Origin: Epinephelus fuscoguttatus
Lineage: Eukaryota; Chordata; Actinopteri; Perciformes; Serranidae
Reading direction: 5' to 3'
Assembly: GCF_011397635.1 (NCBI RefSeq)
Contig: NC_064755.1
Coordinates: forward strand, 36,245,059 to 36,309,058
Length of the DNA stretch: 64,000 nucleotides
Below, one piece after another: positions 12,331 to 24,800 of this stretch (position 1 is the first letter of the stretch; each line of letters begins with the position of its first letter). Under the pieces are notes generated by a model. It made no database searches. It was given only the letters and a program-made list of their open reading frames with translations, and was not told the origin of the DNA. Both the position numbers and the translations under genes were made by a program.

Positions 12331-13219
12331 AGGACATAAATCTGTGTGTCTGTTGTTATTGATCAGGCCTGTTTTAACATGCAGTTCCAATAAATGGAAT
12401 TTCTTGTTTTCTTTCCTCCTAGCTGTTCGCAGCAAACAGCAGCAGCTCTGGCACATTTACATCCAGTGTGCAGAATCTGCTTCTCTCTGAGCAGGTGTGT
12501 CGGGTTTGCTGTTTGTGTCTGAGCTGCTTTAGGTTCAGGTGGAGACACTGACTGATAGAGTCTGTTTCCTCTCTAGTCACGTTGTTTTTTGTTTGGCAAC
12601 CCAACACCAGACTACAGAGAAGCCAAAGACACAAAGACACTTATTACACTGAGACACAAGAGTCTGTAATACACTCTCACTTTTAGAACTATAATTATGA
12701 GTACTGGAAAAAAACTGCATTAATATTTTTAGTTGAAACTTTATTTCTTCTGTTTGACTGAAGGCTGTTGGAAGATGCCAGCATGAGGGCTTACTGCTGC
12801 TGAAGTGAAAGAACTACTAAGAAATCGCCAAATCCAAAACCCCAGTAGTGTTAGACTTCAAAAAGATGGACCTGCATCAAGCGAACTCACAGTGGTATAC
12901 CAGTTAAGATCAGGTGGTACATCTTGTCTTGTAAGGCGAGCGTCTGTCTTTCAGCTGTAGAGGTCATGAGGTACAACCAAAAATAGAAATTAAATGGAGC
13001 GAGGGTTTACATGTAGAGTTTTTATCTGTAGCCTATATAAAAGGTCAACTGAATGAAGCTCTGTTCTTCTAGCTTTTAGCTTTTTCTTGAGTTTTAAACT
13101 GCATCTTGCAGTCTTCCTAAACAGATGGAGTTTGCTCAGCTCACATGGATATGTCAACAGTAAATGGCTGCATTTATGTAGTGCTTTTATCCACTTGGCC
13201 TCTCATAGAGTGCTGCAGA
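12331..13219. other. intron 1 segment, no gene seen
   Basis: Small overlapping ORFs near 12363-12640 on the minus strand have no recognisable domains. Confidence 0.45.
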
Positions 13220-13685
13220 AATGAGCCCCTACACCTGGAAATGAGTTAGAATTTTTGTACTTATGGTTCCCTCATCTTAAAGTCAGTGGAATTTTTTAAA
13301 TGGGTTTTTGGTTAGATACCTGAAAGAACGTAACTCAAGCTTACGAGACTTTCACGTTTTGTTCTACAACATAAAATACATCAGTAAATACCCCACTCCT
13401 GAATTTTGGCGCTTTAAATGTCTTAAATAAAACTGTTGTTAACAAGTGGCTAAATGAAACTACAGAACATCATCATGTCAAACACAGCTTCACAGCCTCG
13501 TTGTGGTGATGACTTTAAGGTCATGTTACTGTTGTGTACTTCAGCGTTAGCTTTTTACCTCTGGCAATTGCATTTACATTTTCAAAATCCTAAAAATTGT
13601 GTTTATTTGTCTTGCTGAAGAAAACATATCTTTATTTCTCATTGCTGGTTTGTTGCCAGTTGATTTTCATGAGATGACAAAGGAA
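13220..13685. repeat. dispersed repeat family, copy 2 of 3
   Basis: Shares the ordered phrases ggaaatgagttaga, tttgttctacaacataaaat, gtaaatacccc and gctttttacct with 20490-20960 and 7055-7455. Confidence 0.65.
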
Positions 13686-13734
13686 AGCACTTAAAGGTCC
13701 AGTATGTAGGATTTAGGGCGATATATTGACTTAA

Positions 13735-14030
13735 ATCAATCAATCAATTGCTTAATTTGTCCCCCATTGGGCAATTAGTTTCACAGCAAGTGGGAGCAAC
13801 ACAAAGTACAAAAATACACAAATACACACAGCATAATAAACACATTGTGGACAAGCCTAATAAATACTCACTCATACTCAAGAAAGATTAAGATATTCCA
13901 CACTAATGAATAAGCTACCTTTTCCTCCTGGCGTTTAGAAGAGAGACAGCGGAACGAATCAAGGAGTGCTTGTATCTGTTTGTTTTAGCAAGTGGGAGTC
14001 TGAGCAGTGAACCTGATGGAATATAATAAG
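13735..14030. repeat. probable retroelement-derived fragment
   Basis: Contains gtcccccattgggcaattag and gcggaacgaatcaaggagtg, a recognisable teleost repeat. Class not resolved. Confidence 0.4.
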
Positions 14031-14345
14031 TATATTTTCTTCAGTGTATAACCCACCATGTTTCTATAGATGCCCAGAACGGACAAACCAAACAATGGCT
14101 CTAGATAGGGCCATTTGCATTTTTGCATCGGCCACTGTAGCTAGCAGAAAATTACTGATTTCTTTCATGTGAAACTACTTTTTTCTGTGTTTTTACTGGT
14201 TTAAATCACCAGGTCCGTTTGTTTTGGAGAGGAGGAGACCTCTGCGGATAATTCTGCTCATGGCTAAAATCTCCTGAACATCTGGATCTTAAGTTATCAG
14301 ACAAAAAAGGTGAGCACACATTAGCAGGTGCTAGGCTAACGGCCC

Positions 14346-15064
14346 TAGCCTGGCGTTGCCAGACCCAATTTGCAAAACACAAATGGGTCTGGACATGGAC
14401 TGTACATTTCCTCTATTCCCGAGGGGCAGTATCAACGGCTGTCACTCAGAGTGCTCCTTCACGCAATTGGAAAGACGGAAAACCAATCAGAGTAAACGAA
14501 ACGTGTGATGTAGGCTAGCACAACGCCACTGTAAACAGACCAGCAAGCAAGTGCAGCATGCAGCGGAGATGAGCTGTGATGATGTCTGGGAAGGAGTGTT
14601 GCTGTCTTTGCGGATTTCCTCCTCACTGTGGACTCGAGTTGCATGGCTGTGATTCCCAGCTTGGTTGCTTCCCTGACCTGCTCCTCCATGAGAGCAGCTA
14701 GCGGAGAAACAACAATAGCCACTGGGTTTTCACAGAGTCCCATCTTTTTCCCGATCAACGGAGCCAGTTGATAAATTAAACTTTTACCAAACCCCGTAGG
14801 AAGGACTGCAAACACATCCTTTTTTCAATAAAAGCTTTCAGTGCAGCTGTTTGCTCTGCTTTTAAAGAAAATATACATTCCAGTTCGTTCAACACATTTA
14901 CCGTAGCAGTTTCAAAATCAGTAGTCCAAAGTAATAAGCAGTTGTGATTGGCCTGGTAAGCCAAAACCAATGCCAGAATTCGCGTTTATGATTCCATGAC
15001 CAGACTGATCTGCGGAGCGAAATAGAATATGAGCTCACGAGATCAGGATGGTTTCACCAGGCTA
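14346..15064 (-). mobile_element. DNA element with 9 bp target duplication carrying RecQ-like relic
   Basis: The element starts tagcctggcgttgcca and ends tggtttcaccaggcta, an imperfect terminal inverted repeat. TAACGGCCC (14337-14345) and TAATGGCCC (15065-15073) directly flank it, 8 of 9 bases matching, as expected for a 9 bp target duplication. At 719 bp it is internally deleted relative to any autonomous form. Superfamily not decided; MuDR, Merlin and Rehavkus type elements make 8-10 bp duplications. Confidence 0.7.
14620..14970 (-). pseudogene. RecQ-helicase-like fragment in a transposon
   Basis: Minus-strand reading gives LNELECIFSLKAEQTAALKA, a frame shift at a T-run near 14820, then FAVLPTGFGKSLIYQLAP with the Walker A motif GFGKS, then VAIVVSPLAALMEEQV and LGITAMQLE. 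The order (Q-motif-like start, motif I, motif Ia) is that of a RecQ/DEAD-type helicase N-terminus. Everything after motif Ia is lost. It is not a working gene: frameshifted, truncated and inside a TIR element. Similar helicase pieces are widespread in fish repeats. Confidence 0.8.
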
Positions 15065-15550
15065 TAATGGCCCATCTTCGACATGCCAAACAACGTCAGA
15101 GAAACACTAATTTGTAACATGAAACGGCCCTTTTTCAGTGTTTTTACCAGTTTAAATTAAATTTGTTTTGGAGCGGAAAAGATGGTTAAAACCTCCTAAA
15201 CACCTGAATCAGAAATTAGGTATGCACACATTAAGTTATAAGAGAACAAAGACAAGCACACATGAGCAGGCTCTGGGCTAACAGCCTGTCGATGCACTAA
15301 ACAGGGTAGGCGAAGCATAGATTTGTAACATGAAAATGCTGTATTCAGTTTTTTACCAGCTTTACCTGGTCTGTTTGTTTTGGAGAGAAAGAAACCTCTG
15401 TGGACAGTTTGGCTCCCAGTAAAAACCTCCTGAACAATAAACACTGATGGAATTCTATCCGGGAGAAGTTTCAGCTGGTTGCAGTTTGCAATTCTCACCG
15501 CAAGACGACACTAAATCTCCCTATATCTTACATGCTGTTCCTATACCTCA

Positions 15551-16985
15551 AAGATGACAGGACAAAAAGGGTCAAGATGAAAGCATTAAATCACAGTAAC
15601 AAAGACACAAAATACAGCAGTGAACAGGATGGGCACAGAGAGGTCAGACGGTCTGATACAGTTCTTACACAGCACAATACCAAAAAAAGCAGGGACCCAA
15701 AACAGCACAGTAGTCCTAAAAGTGGTCAACAACATTGACAGACATCAAACTCATCACATCAATTTAAATTATGCAGCACATCCTATAGAGTTTGGAGGAA
15801 GAATTAAGTTTTGAAAGTTTTCCCAATGACTAAACGCTTCTAGTCTGAGATAGTAACCTGTCTCTGTGCCCCATGATGCAGGAGAAAAATCTTTGTCTTG
15901 TTTTGGCATCCCTGCATTGATAATCAGACATTAATGTTAACTCTGACTTTCCCTTTGTGTTGTATTTTTTTCTTTGACAGCCTCATTACTGTTCTGGAAA
16001 ATTGTATTTCGTAAATTTTCACCAGCTCTATTCCATTGCATTATTCACATGCCACTTAACGCTCATCACAGCCTGTTCTGCAAGCTGACGTTGTGACAAG
16101 ATATTCATTTCATGCATATCTCGGTAATTAAAACGTCCTCCGCACAACCGCTCTCCGTGTGCACTGGAGGAAGACGGTCGTTTTAGGCTTCATGAGGAAT
16201 GTTATCAGACACAGAATCCCCGCAGCAACGGTGAGATACATCTAAAGAAGCGAGAGAGCCAAGAGCATGTGGGCATGAGGATGACAATTCTGTGGGAACG
16301 CTTTTATGCAAATGTTCACCTTTCCTTTCACAGCTGTGTGTTAATGAGCTGTCAGCTGAAGGAAAGTCTCAAATCTAAAAGAGGAAATATGACATATCTG
16401 ATGACTGTTGATGTAGAAATAAGACATCAGGGTTTAGGTTGAGACTCTTATCCTTCTTTCTCCTGTTCTGTGGGTTTCAGCTCCATCATTGCAAGTGGAA
16501 AAAGTAGCACTGTAATGTACGAAGATTCAGCCTGATCCAAGTTATTGTTTTCCTCCCCTTCTGCTTGTCTGTTTTCCTTTTTCTCTGCGCCTCAGTTTAT
16601 TACACAGCCTCCTAATACCGTCCTCCTTTTCACACTGTCTGAAACCCTTCTGCTCAGATTGCATGTGTTGGATTGTGACAGGAGAAATGGGAAAGAGAGC
16701 AGGCATAACAAGCAGTAAAGGTCACGAGCTAGATTATGTTCTTCTCTGTCAAAGGCATTGTGCTGCGGATCCACCTGAAAGGCATGGTTTGTTTTATGGG
16801 GTTGTTTTTGGGGTTGTATGAGATACTTATCCATAGTCAGTGTAAGAACAACAGTAGGTGATGGTCGGCACACCCCCATTTTGGAGAAGAAGGCAGGAGA
16901 ATCAACGCAGAATCTCAGCGATGTACCTCTGTGGTGGGGGGCAGCGTTAAGATTCCCTGTCCTATGGATATAATTTTTCTAGGCA
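15551..16985. other. intron 1 segment, partly repeat-poor
   Basis: No gene seen. About 15960-16350 lacks recognisable repeats and could include conserved non-coding sequence; this is only an impression. Confidence 0.3.
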
Positions 16986-16990
16986 ACACA

Positions 16991-17172
16991 TTCTCACTCC
17001 GACCTTGTCACATATCGACATGTGGTCATGGACTTTCCACATCGATATATGACGTGCAAGGTACCCTGGGTGCATTGGTTGTTGATGCTCCGGGACACCA
17101 GCAGCTACTCGCCATGTATCATGCCAGAAGTGACTGACTAAGCATTGGCTTTCGATGACTTCGGAGTGAGAC
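16991..17172. mobile_element. short deletion copy of a TIR element family
   Basis: Starts ttctcactccgaccttgtca and ends gacttcggagtgagacc, an inverted pair. The same ends bound longer copies at 26035-27705 (interrupted) and 34112-34678. Confidence 0.65.
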
Positions 17173-17254
17173 CAGGAAGTTCTAGGATGTTATGTCTATT
17201 GTTACTGCCATCTAACGCCACCCAAGTGCACAGACTTATTTGACTCATTCATTT

Positions 17255-17803
17255 TTAAAGGGATAGTGCACCCAAAAATGAAAATTCAGCCATTATCTAC
17301 TCACCCATATGCCGATGGAGGCCCTGGTGAAGTTTTAGAGTCCTCACATCCCTTGCGGAGATCGGCGGGGGGAGCGGCCAGCACACCTAATGGCTGACAG
17401 CACCCCAGACTAACGTCCAAGAACACAAAATTGAAACCACAAATTATCTCCATACTGCTCATCCGTAGTGATCCAAGTGTGCTGAAGCCCCGACATAAAA
17501 AGTTGTTTCGAAAAACGTCATATGAACTCTGTTTTTAGCCTCACTGTAGCCTGTAGCTCTGACTGCTTCTCTGTGCTCCGCGCTCACGTGTGCGTGCTTG
17601 CACGAGACCAGCGAAAGCATGAGCTTTGCTCACCCGTGTTTACATCACGTGATACGTGCACTACAGGGAGAGACAACGGTAACCACAGAACTAAAAGATA
17701 GGGAAGGGATGTGAGGACTCTAAAACTTCACCAGGGCCTCCATCGGCATATGGGTGAGTAGATAATGGCTGAATTTTCATTTTTGGGTGCACTATCCCTT
17801 TAA
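17255..17803. mobile_element. TTAA-flanked foldback MITE, copy 1 of 2
   Basis: Nearly identical inverted arms of about 100 bp: agggatagtgcacccaaaaa at 17259 and its complement ending at 17799, both continuing through catatgccgatggaggccc. TTAA lies at 17255-17258 and 17800-17803. A second copy of the family, with longer intact arms, is at 53598-54254. Confidence 0.88.
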
Positions 17804-18270
17804 TGTATTTCCTGTTTTATTTTGTAGGTTCTCTCCTCATGTGTCGTGTCTGATTTTACTTCCTGTTTTTGTATGTTTTCCCGCCTGTTTTGTCACACCT
17901 GTCTCGTTAGTCCTTCCCTGTTCCCACAGTTTCCCCTTCACACCTGTTCTGTATTAGTCTTGTTTGCTCCACCCTAGTGTTCCCCACCACACACTTGTTG
18001 TTAGCCAATCCCCATTTCCTTCCTTTTGCCTGTGTCCACCTACTCCAGCTGTGTCTCGTTCTCTGTTTTGGATTTCTTCCTTGAAGTCATTCCTAAGCTC
18101 ATTGTGTTATCCCAGTTGGTTTTCGGTTTAGTTTTGGCTCTTTGTTTTGGACTTTCAGTTAGCGGCCTGTTTTTGGATGCTTTTATCAGCTTAATGAAAG
18201 CTCGCCTTTTGTTGCTGACTACTCTGCATTTAGGTCCTTTGCTGAGCTGATTCCTGACACTATCCCTTTA
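17804..18270. repeat. possible dispersed repeat adjoining the MITE
   Basis: Long runs such as tttacttcctgtttttgtat and ttttgtcacacctgtctcgt resemble a teleost retroelement tail. It ends close to an isolated actatccctttaa at 18258-18270. Confidence 0.35.
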
Positions 18271-20129
18271 AGGATGGAAACTCTAACAGTGTCTGCCTTT
18301 GTATAACCACAAATCATCAATTTTAAAAAGCACTTTAAATAAGTGGTACTTAAGTTCATCTGACAGGGGGTAGGGGATAATTGCACCTTTCTGACTAATC
18401 AAATGACGTCTAGTTCCTCTAATTCATGGGCACTGAACTCACATGAGCAGACTTCACCAAACTGTGGTGAATGTGTGCATCCTTTTTTTCAAATCTATTT
18501 CTATTTCAGGCAAGTTGGACTTGATTGTTAGTATTCTGCCACCTTAAGCCCACTGAGGCACCAGAGCGCCCACGCTGCCTCATTGTTATTTACTAAATCT
18601 GTCTGAAACATTGTCTTGCTCGATTTCTCTCTTGTTCTTTCCTTCCCATCCTTGATCCTCCCCCCTCTTCCTCCTTCTCTTAAGCTTCCTCTGAACCTCC
18701 TCTACACTCATATGTTACCTTTAGCCACGCTGAGCTTATCTTAGCAATGCTAGCCCGTGTTTTGGGGTGGTGGTGCTCACACGTCCCTCTCTGCTAGAGA
18801 TTCCCCATGCTTTGCTAATGGCATATCAGCAGCTGTCAGTGGGCCCTGCACTGCGTCAGCCACTTTAATTGGCCTGCATGGCTGTGGTCTGCAAAGCGCT
18901 CAGCAGAATTGAGTCGACAAACCCCCCCCCACCACCCTCCAACCCTCCTCCGGCCTTTTTCTATATCATTAGTGTAATGCTCTCGTTTCCCCCCGAGCCA
19001 CTGAGATATGGGGAGATTCCAACAAGCGGGGGAGCAGGAGGGGAGGTTGGGTGGAGGAATGAGTCACACGCCAGCGCCCATCGTTTTTTATTTTGCAGTT
19101 TGCGGAGGAAGAGAGGGGCACAGGAAAATATCGCTCTCCTCTGGTTCTTAAAAAACGGCCTCTGCTGCTATTTTTACGAAAGAACCATGAAAACCGAATT
19201 GATTTCTCATTGTTAACGAAACAAACCTAATAGCTGCATGCTCCTACAGTGAATGTACAGTCATTGAGCTCTCCAAGAAGCGGTGTGCTGTAAGATTACA
19301 TTTACAGCAGCATGATTACAAACTAATAGTATATCTTTCATGTGCACATTATATTTCATCTCTGTTGCTGTGAAAAGGAAGTCAGGTGTTTACTTGTTGA
19401 ATTTCCCAAGGGTACTGTACATGCTCATGCAGGGAAAAAAAAATCTGACAAAAGTGTGTCTGGAACACAACATACTGTATTATTATTATTTGAGATTTTA
19501 CAGATTTATTTTTGATGTGGAATTTGCCCTCAGTCTTTACCAAGTCTCTCAACGAATTATAGTAAATACAGCCAGATGAATCTGGGAAAAAAAAAACAAA
19601 AAAAACTTTTGTCATTCAAAGACTGAAAACAACCTATTTTTAGGTTTTCCTGACATACGTCGTCTGGTGGCCTCATGAATAATGACTGACGGAAGAAGCT
19701 CGATGTCACTCGACACCCACAGTACCTCTAAGGGAGGTAGTTTGGGTGGATGATTGAGTGCACGAAGCATCTGACACTGACACCAGACATGACGGTTTAG
19801 ATCCCGTCTCTAACCAACAGTGAAACTTTCTTTAACATGTCAAAGTTTGTTTACTGATCTGCTGCATATATTTAAAAGAGATTTCTTAACATCTCTTTCT
19901 GTGCGAAGTCTAATAAATTGCCTAAAGTGATGCCATTTGAGTCAGTGTAGGTTGGGGGTGAAGACATCAAGTTGAAGACAGACGCGAGCTCATCAGACCT
20001 GTTTTCAATCCCTAATCTCTACTTTAAACTATATTAACCACTACTAACATTACACACCTGAATCTCAGACCCAACTGTCATCAGCTGAGATGCATTATGG
20101 GTAATGTATGCACCAGGTTTTGACTAGAA
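18271..20129. other. intron 1 segment, no gene seen
   Basis: A C-run at about 18923-18932 and short ORFs only. Confidence 0.45.
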
Positions 20130-20960
20130 ACAAGAATGTGTTTAAAGGATTAAAACTTATCTATGATTCAGAGTTTGAGCCAGTATTGTCTCCACTCAAT
20201 TCTCAGCATGGAAGTGGCCAAGCTTGCAGCTAGCAGCTAAGGGTGCTAACAGTGCTAACAACAGCAGCCGTGCTGACAGAGTTAACTGTGTTAACATGGA
20301 GGGAAACCAGAGAGTGGACGTTATGCTTTTGTGACAACGGCGTCATGGTTCTCAGTGGTAACTGCCATATGAGTGCAGAGCAGAGCAACAGTGGTTAGCT
20401 AACTAGTGGGATACATGCACAGGGACTCGCATGCATGTGTGGCAGGACTGTCTGACATAATAACGAATGGAGTCTGCCAGGAATGAGTCCTAAAACCCAG
20501 AAATGAGTTAGCATTGTACCACCCATGGTTCCCTTGTCTGGGATTTTGATTAGATGCCTAAAGTAAGGTCTGTGGTTAACACAAGCTTATGTGGCTTTCA
20601 CATTTTGTTCTATGACATAAAATACGTCAGTAAATACCCCGAACTTTGAAGCTTCTATGTGTCTTATAAAAGACAGTTGCTAACGAGTGGCTAAAAATGA
20701 GATGACAGGACAACATCACGCCGCGCCGAACACAGAATACAGTCTTGTGTTATGGTGGTGACATTAGGTAATGCAAGCTTAGTGTAGTTTGTTTGTCCTA
20801 ATATTAGCTTTTTACTTTTGGCGATTGCATTTGGGAACTGTACTGTAAAACAGAACTGTAAAGAGAAGCTCAGATTACAACACACACACAGGTAGCGTCA
20901 CTTCATTCTCTGCTCAGCTCATCGTTACCCTACCATATCTTTACATAGCAAATACTTGTT
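20130..20960. repeat. dispersed repeat family, copy 3 of 3, with leading repeat
   Basis: 20490-20960 matches 13220-13685 in order. The preceding 20150-20480 (agctagcagctaagggtgct...) is part of another common repeat. Confidence 0.55.
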
Positions 20961-21816
20961 TGCTGTCATATTAACATTCTGAAAGTCATGTGTTGAACCT
21001 TTAAAAAAGATGATACCTCTGATTCTGCTTTTAAACTGTTCATCGTGAATCTAAGTGCTCTTTTAAAGCGTGGCCACAATCTTTCCTTAACCTGAACCAA
21101 GTAGTTTCAGTTTCCTAAACTTAACCAAACCTTAACCAGAAAACACTCATTTGTATAAGTCGGGGTGGCTAACTATGTACCAGTTTGAGCCAAAAGTCTG
21201 CACGTTTTCATTCAAAGAGATCATTACAGCAGGTGCCTTTACTGATGCAGACCTGCAGACTGTTGGCTCTGTGTTGGTCACTCCTGTCCAAAGGGCCCAG
21301 AGCAAAAATGTAAAAATGTACCCAGAGCCCTGACATCCCTTGTTATGCATGCATGTTATTGTGCATGTACCCCATCCTGTTCATGTATCTGAAGCAGCAG
21401 TGGATGTCAGGAGTTGTTAGGTTCCCACGGTCCATTTTGCGATGCAGCACAAAGTAGATTAATTAACTGTGATTCATGTTGAAGGCAAAATATTAAGACT
21501 GAGAAAGAAGACTAAGTGTTTAAAATCTTGTTACTTGTACTAAGAATTAAAAGGTTATTTAATTATACTCTGCAAAACAGAATGAATTGTTCCCTCAGCT
21601 AAACATTCAATATATTTAAGAGGAGAAATAACCCAATTTTTATTCCGGATGATACCAAGATGCCATTAAAGTAAATTCTGTGGTTTTTCTTATACTTCCT
21701 TCTAAGATCAAGTTTGGCAACAGCCATGACTGTCACTTTTTCTCTGTTATGGTCTCTGACATAAAAAAAAAACAAACCACTTGAACAGATTATTCTTTCG
21801 ATGTTTTTTTTCCCAG
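20961..21816. other. end of intron 1 before syt12 coding exon 1
   Basis: AT-rich, no recognisable element. The branch and acceptor region is a clean T-rich tract ending at 21816. Confidence 0.5.
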
Positions 21817-21831
21817 GCTGGCTGCAGCACC

Positions 21832-21877
21832 ATGTCCTCCGCTCAAAGTGGGGATATATCAGGCTACCATCTGAGTG
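21832..21877 (+). CDS. syt12: syt12 coding exon 1 (start codon)
   Basis: The acceptor is a T-rich tract ending tttcccag at 21816, so the exon begins at 21817 with 15 nt of 5' UTR and ATG at 21832. It encodes MSSAQSGDISGYHLS plus one base (phase 1). The donor is G|GTGAGT at 21878. This 46 nt coding piece is too short for ORF callers. It was found because the next exon begins in phase with VVRNPPGWEVG and mammalian Syt12 has YHLSV just before that point. Confidence 0.88.
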
Positions 21878-24800
21878 GTGAGTGGACAGTCCCAGCACCC
21901 TTACTGATTTCTTCTGCATGGTCGTCCCTGTGAGTGTGGGTATCAGTGTGTTTTTGTTCATCTGTGTATATTTGTGTGTCTGCTCTCAGGTCTATTTGAC
22001 AGCTATTGTCACCTTTTTACACAAGCTTTACGACTCTGGCGTCGTCTCCCGCTGAAGGCCGTCAGTGCTACAACACATTTTGACTGGCCCTATAATTGGC
22101 TCATCTCTTGTGTTAAAAAGTAGAGATAAAACTGTCAAAGTCCTCTCACAGAAGCAATTCATCTTGAGAAAGCCAGCGCAGCACAGGCTCATAATCCCTC
22201 TTGAAAATACAACATGAGTGACGTTTTATTCAGAGAGGCGTTTCAATTTGTCTGTCACTTTGTCCCAAACTATTATCTGATTTACATAAAACTTTATACA
22301 TCCTGAACGCTTCCAGAGTCGTCTCAATGCTCTGCGTTAAATGACAAGGCCTGAAACAGTGGCTGACTGTGCCGAGTGATTGTGAGCTTGTTAAAACTCC
22401 TGCTGGTCTTAAAGTAAAAAGGCCTCTCTAAACTCTCTGTCCTGGGTTTCTCCCAACTGTGCACTTCCACCAGTCATCAAACTTCTCCATCAAATACAAA
22501 ACACAGACAGTTATGAGGTTAAACTTTATGCTACCATTGAAATAGAAGTAAGGATAGCTTCGAGCACTTTTTTTTGTCTGTTTCAGTGGTGCGTAACCCG
22601 CCCGGCTGGGAGGTGGGGATCTACCTGGTGGGTTTCTTCGTGCTGCTGGGTGTGGCTGGGCTCAACATCTGGAAGTTGTGGAAATCTGGAACCTTCCCCG
22701 CGCCGTCCCCCTTCCCCAACTTTGACTATCGATATCTGCAAGAAAAATATGGAACCTCCTTCTCAGAAGTCAGACAAAAGGTACATTTACATTCATGCTA
22801 CTTAGGGTGCTTTCACACCTGCCCTGTTTGGTTCGGTTCAGTTGAACTCAAGCCCCCAGAGTGCGAGTGCGATTCGCGCCTCGTTTTCAAACTGTATGGT
22901 TTGACTAAAATGAACAATGACAGCAATATAGTCCACGATGAGCAGCGCTAAAATCAACCTGCGTAGTTGTCCCTCCATTGTGACATTAGAAAGTGTCACA
23001 TTTATCTTGCAAGTGTACTCTTCTTCAATGTTTGGTTTACTTCCTGGATTTTTCCCACATGGAAATTCTGACCAGTCAAGAGCAGCTTTCTCGCACATGA
23101 CATTTGATCTGGTCTGCTTGTAAATGCGGCCGTGAGAACATGAACCAATTCTAAGTAATTACGCAGATTTGTCACAAAATGAGTCCCTGATTCACACCAA
23201 AGCAAGACAACTTGAGGTCTGAAAGCACCCTTAGAAACAAACAATGTGAGCTGTTCCATTTGACAGGGAGGAGAGATGTTTTGTGAAGTTGATTTTAGTG
23301 GTAAAATTACCCAGCTTCCTCTCTTGGAGCAAGTGATGAGCTATCATGAGGCACAAAGGGTCGAGAGTCTGCGGGTTGTCTTACCAAGTGAAGACTGCAG
23401 TTGATTTTAAAGACTTTAAAGGTTCCTGTGGCTGAAGGGTTTTTTTTTGCACTGCTTTTAGTTTCACCTTCAGAGTCTTGGGCCTCAATTGCACATGACT
23501 GACTATCTCTATTTGAGAAGATAATTCTGTTATGTTGAATTCATGATGAAAACTTTGCTTTTCTTGCATGCTTCCAGTGTACGAAGCACCCAAAAATAGA
23601 GAATACACGATTCTTGGTTAATTGAAATCTTAGCTGATGTTAACCCGGGTCACCTGTGAAGAATTTTCTCCAGTTTTGGGTTCTTAATTCAGCGAAGCGG
23701 CATTTGTATGCTCCAGAGTAAAGGACAAATTTCTTGAAACCCATGAAGACCACAAGACGCTAAGGATAAATCCATGTGAACTGTTTTTTAGGTGTACTTT
23801 TCTGACATAGAACTAACAGCTGAGTTCTTCTAGTAGTTGCAAACAGTTCATTGTGAGTTTGTTTTCCATCTCTGTAACCTAACCCTAACCCTATAAAATG
23901 TATTATTATCTTTTACTTAACTCCTCCCTGAAGCGAGTGGCTGCCAACAACCACCGGCGGACCTCCACCACCTCCAGCCGCAAACCCAGCCTGGCCCTGG
24001 GCGACACCCCAGACGGTTTCAGGGACCTGGGCCACCTGGAGCTGATGAGCAGGGAGCTGGACCCGACAGGCATGGCCCAGCTAAACCGCTCCATCTCCAC
24101 CGACTCGCTCAGCTCCATCTCCTCCATCGCCAACAACTTCGGCCATGACTTCACGGTCGGCCAGCTGGAGGTGACGCTCGAGTTTGAGCCGTCTAGGCAT
24201 CCGGGCCACGGGACGGGACTGCTCCACATCACTCTGCACCAGGGCAAAGACCTGCTGGAAAAAGAGGAGGGAGACTTCCCAGGCTGCTTCATCAGAGTGT
24301 CCCTGGGGCCGGAGGAGATCAATGTGGGAGTCACAAGGGTAAGACAGCTGTTGTCTTCTTGTGGTTATGTGAGTGTGTTTGTGACATAAAGGATATGAAG
24401 GAAAACCCACTGAAGTGATAAGGTGTCCAGCATGTGTAGCTGCTTGGTCTTGAGAGTGAAAACCTGACTTTGGAAACAGTTCTTTGACAAAAAACTGTAC
24501 TTAAATAGATTTTTCTGGAACTTTCAACCATGCTAGGACTAATTTCATGTTTGAATTGTTTGGGCTGCACCTGGTGGACAGTGCTGTGTCTATCTGAATG
24601 GTAAAGTGATGGTGGCTAGCGTTCAGGAAATAATCACCGAAAGGTACAGAGTGTTTTAACACTATTGGCGCTATTAATCATTGTTTTTAAGAGTGGATTC
24701 CTTAGGACAAACGTGTATGTCCATGCAGGTGCCGGAGAACACATAGTGTACTGCAGGGATACTGTGCTTTTTTTGTAGGAAGCATTGCCCTACTTCTCTA

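Larger units (their letters stand above)
13691..15550. mobile_element. composite TTAA-edged foldback element with nested insertions
   Basis: The left edge TTAAaggtccagtatgtagg (13691) has a decayed inverted partner at about 15510-15550. Inside are three related phrases (tttgttttggag...ctcctgaaca) at about 14215-14285, 15165-15215 and 15378-15440, plus a retroelement-like piece at 13735-14030 and the RecQ-bearing element at 14346-15064. The right edge is approximate. Confidence 0.45.

Noticed and set aside
23898..23933. Upstream ATG as start of the exon 3 protein
   Set aside because: The stretch YYYLLLNSSLK is intron sequence; the phase-matched acceptor at 23933 joins it to exon 2.
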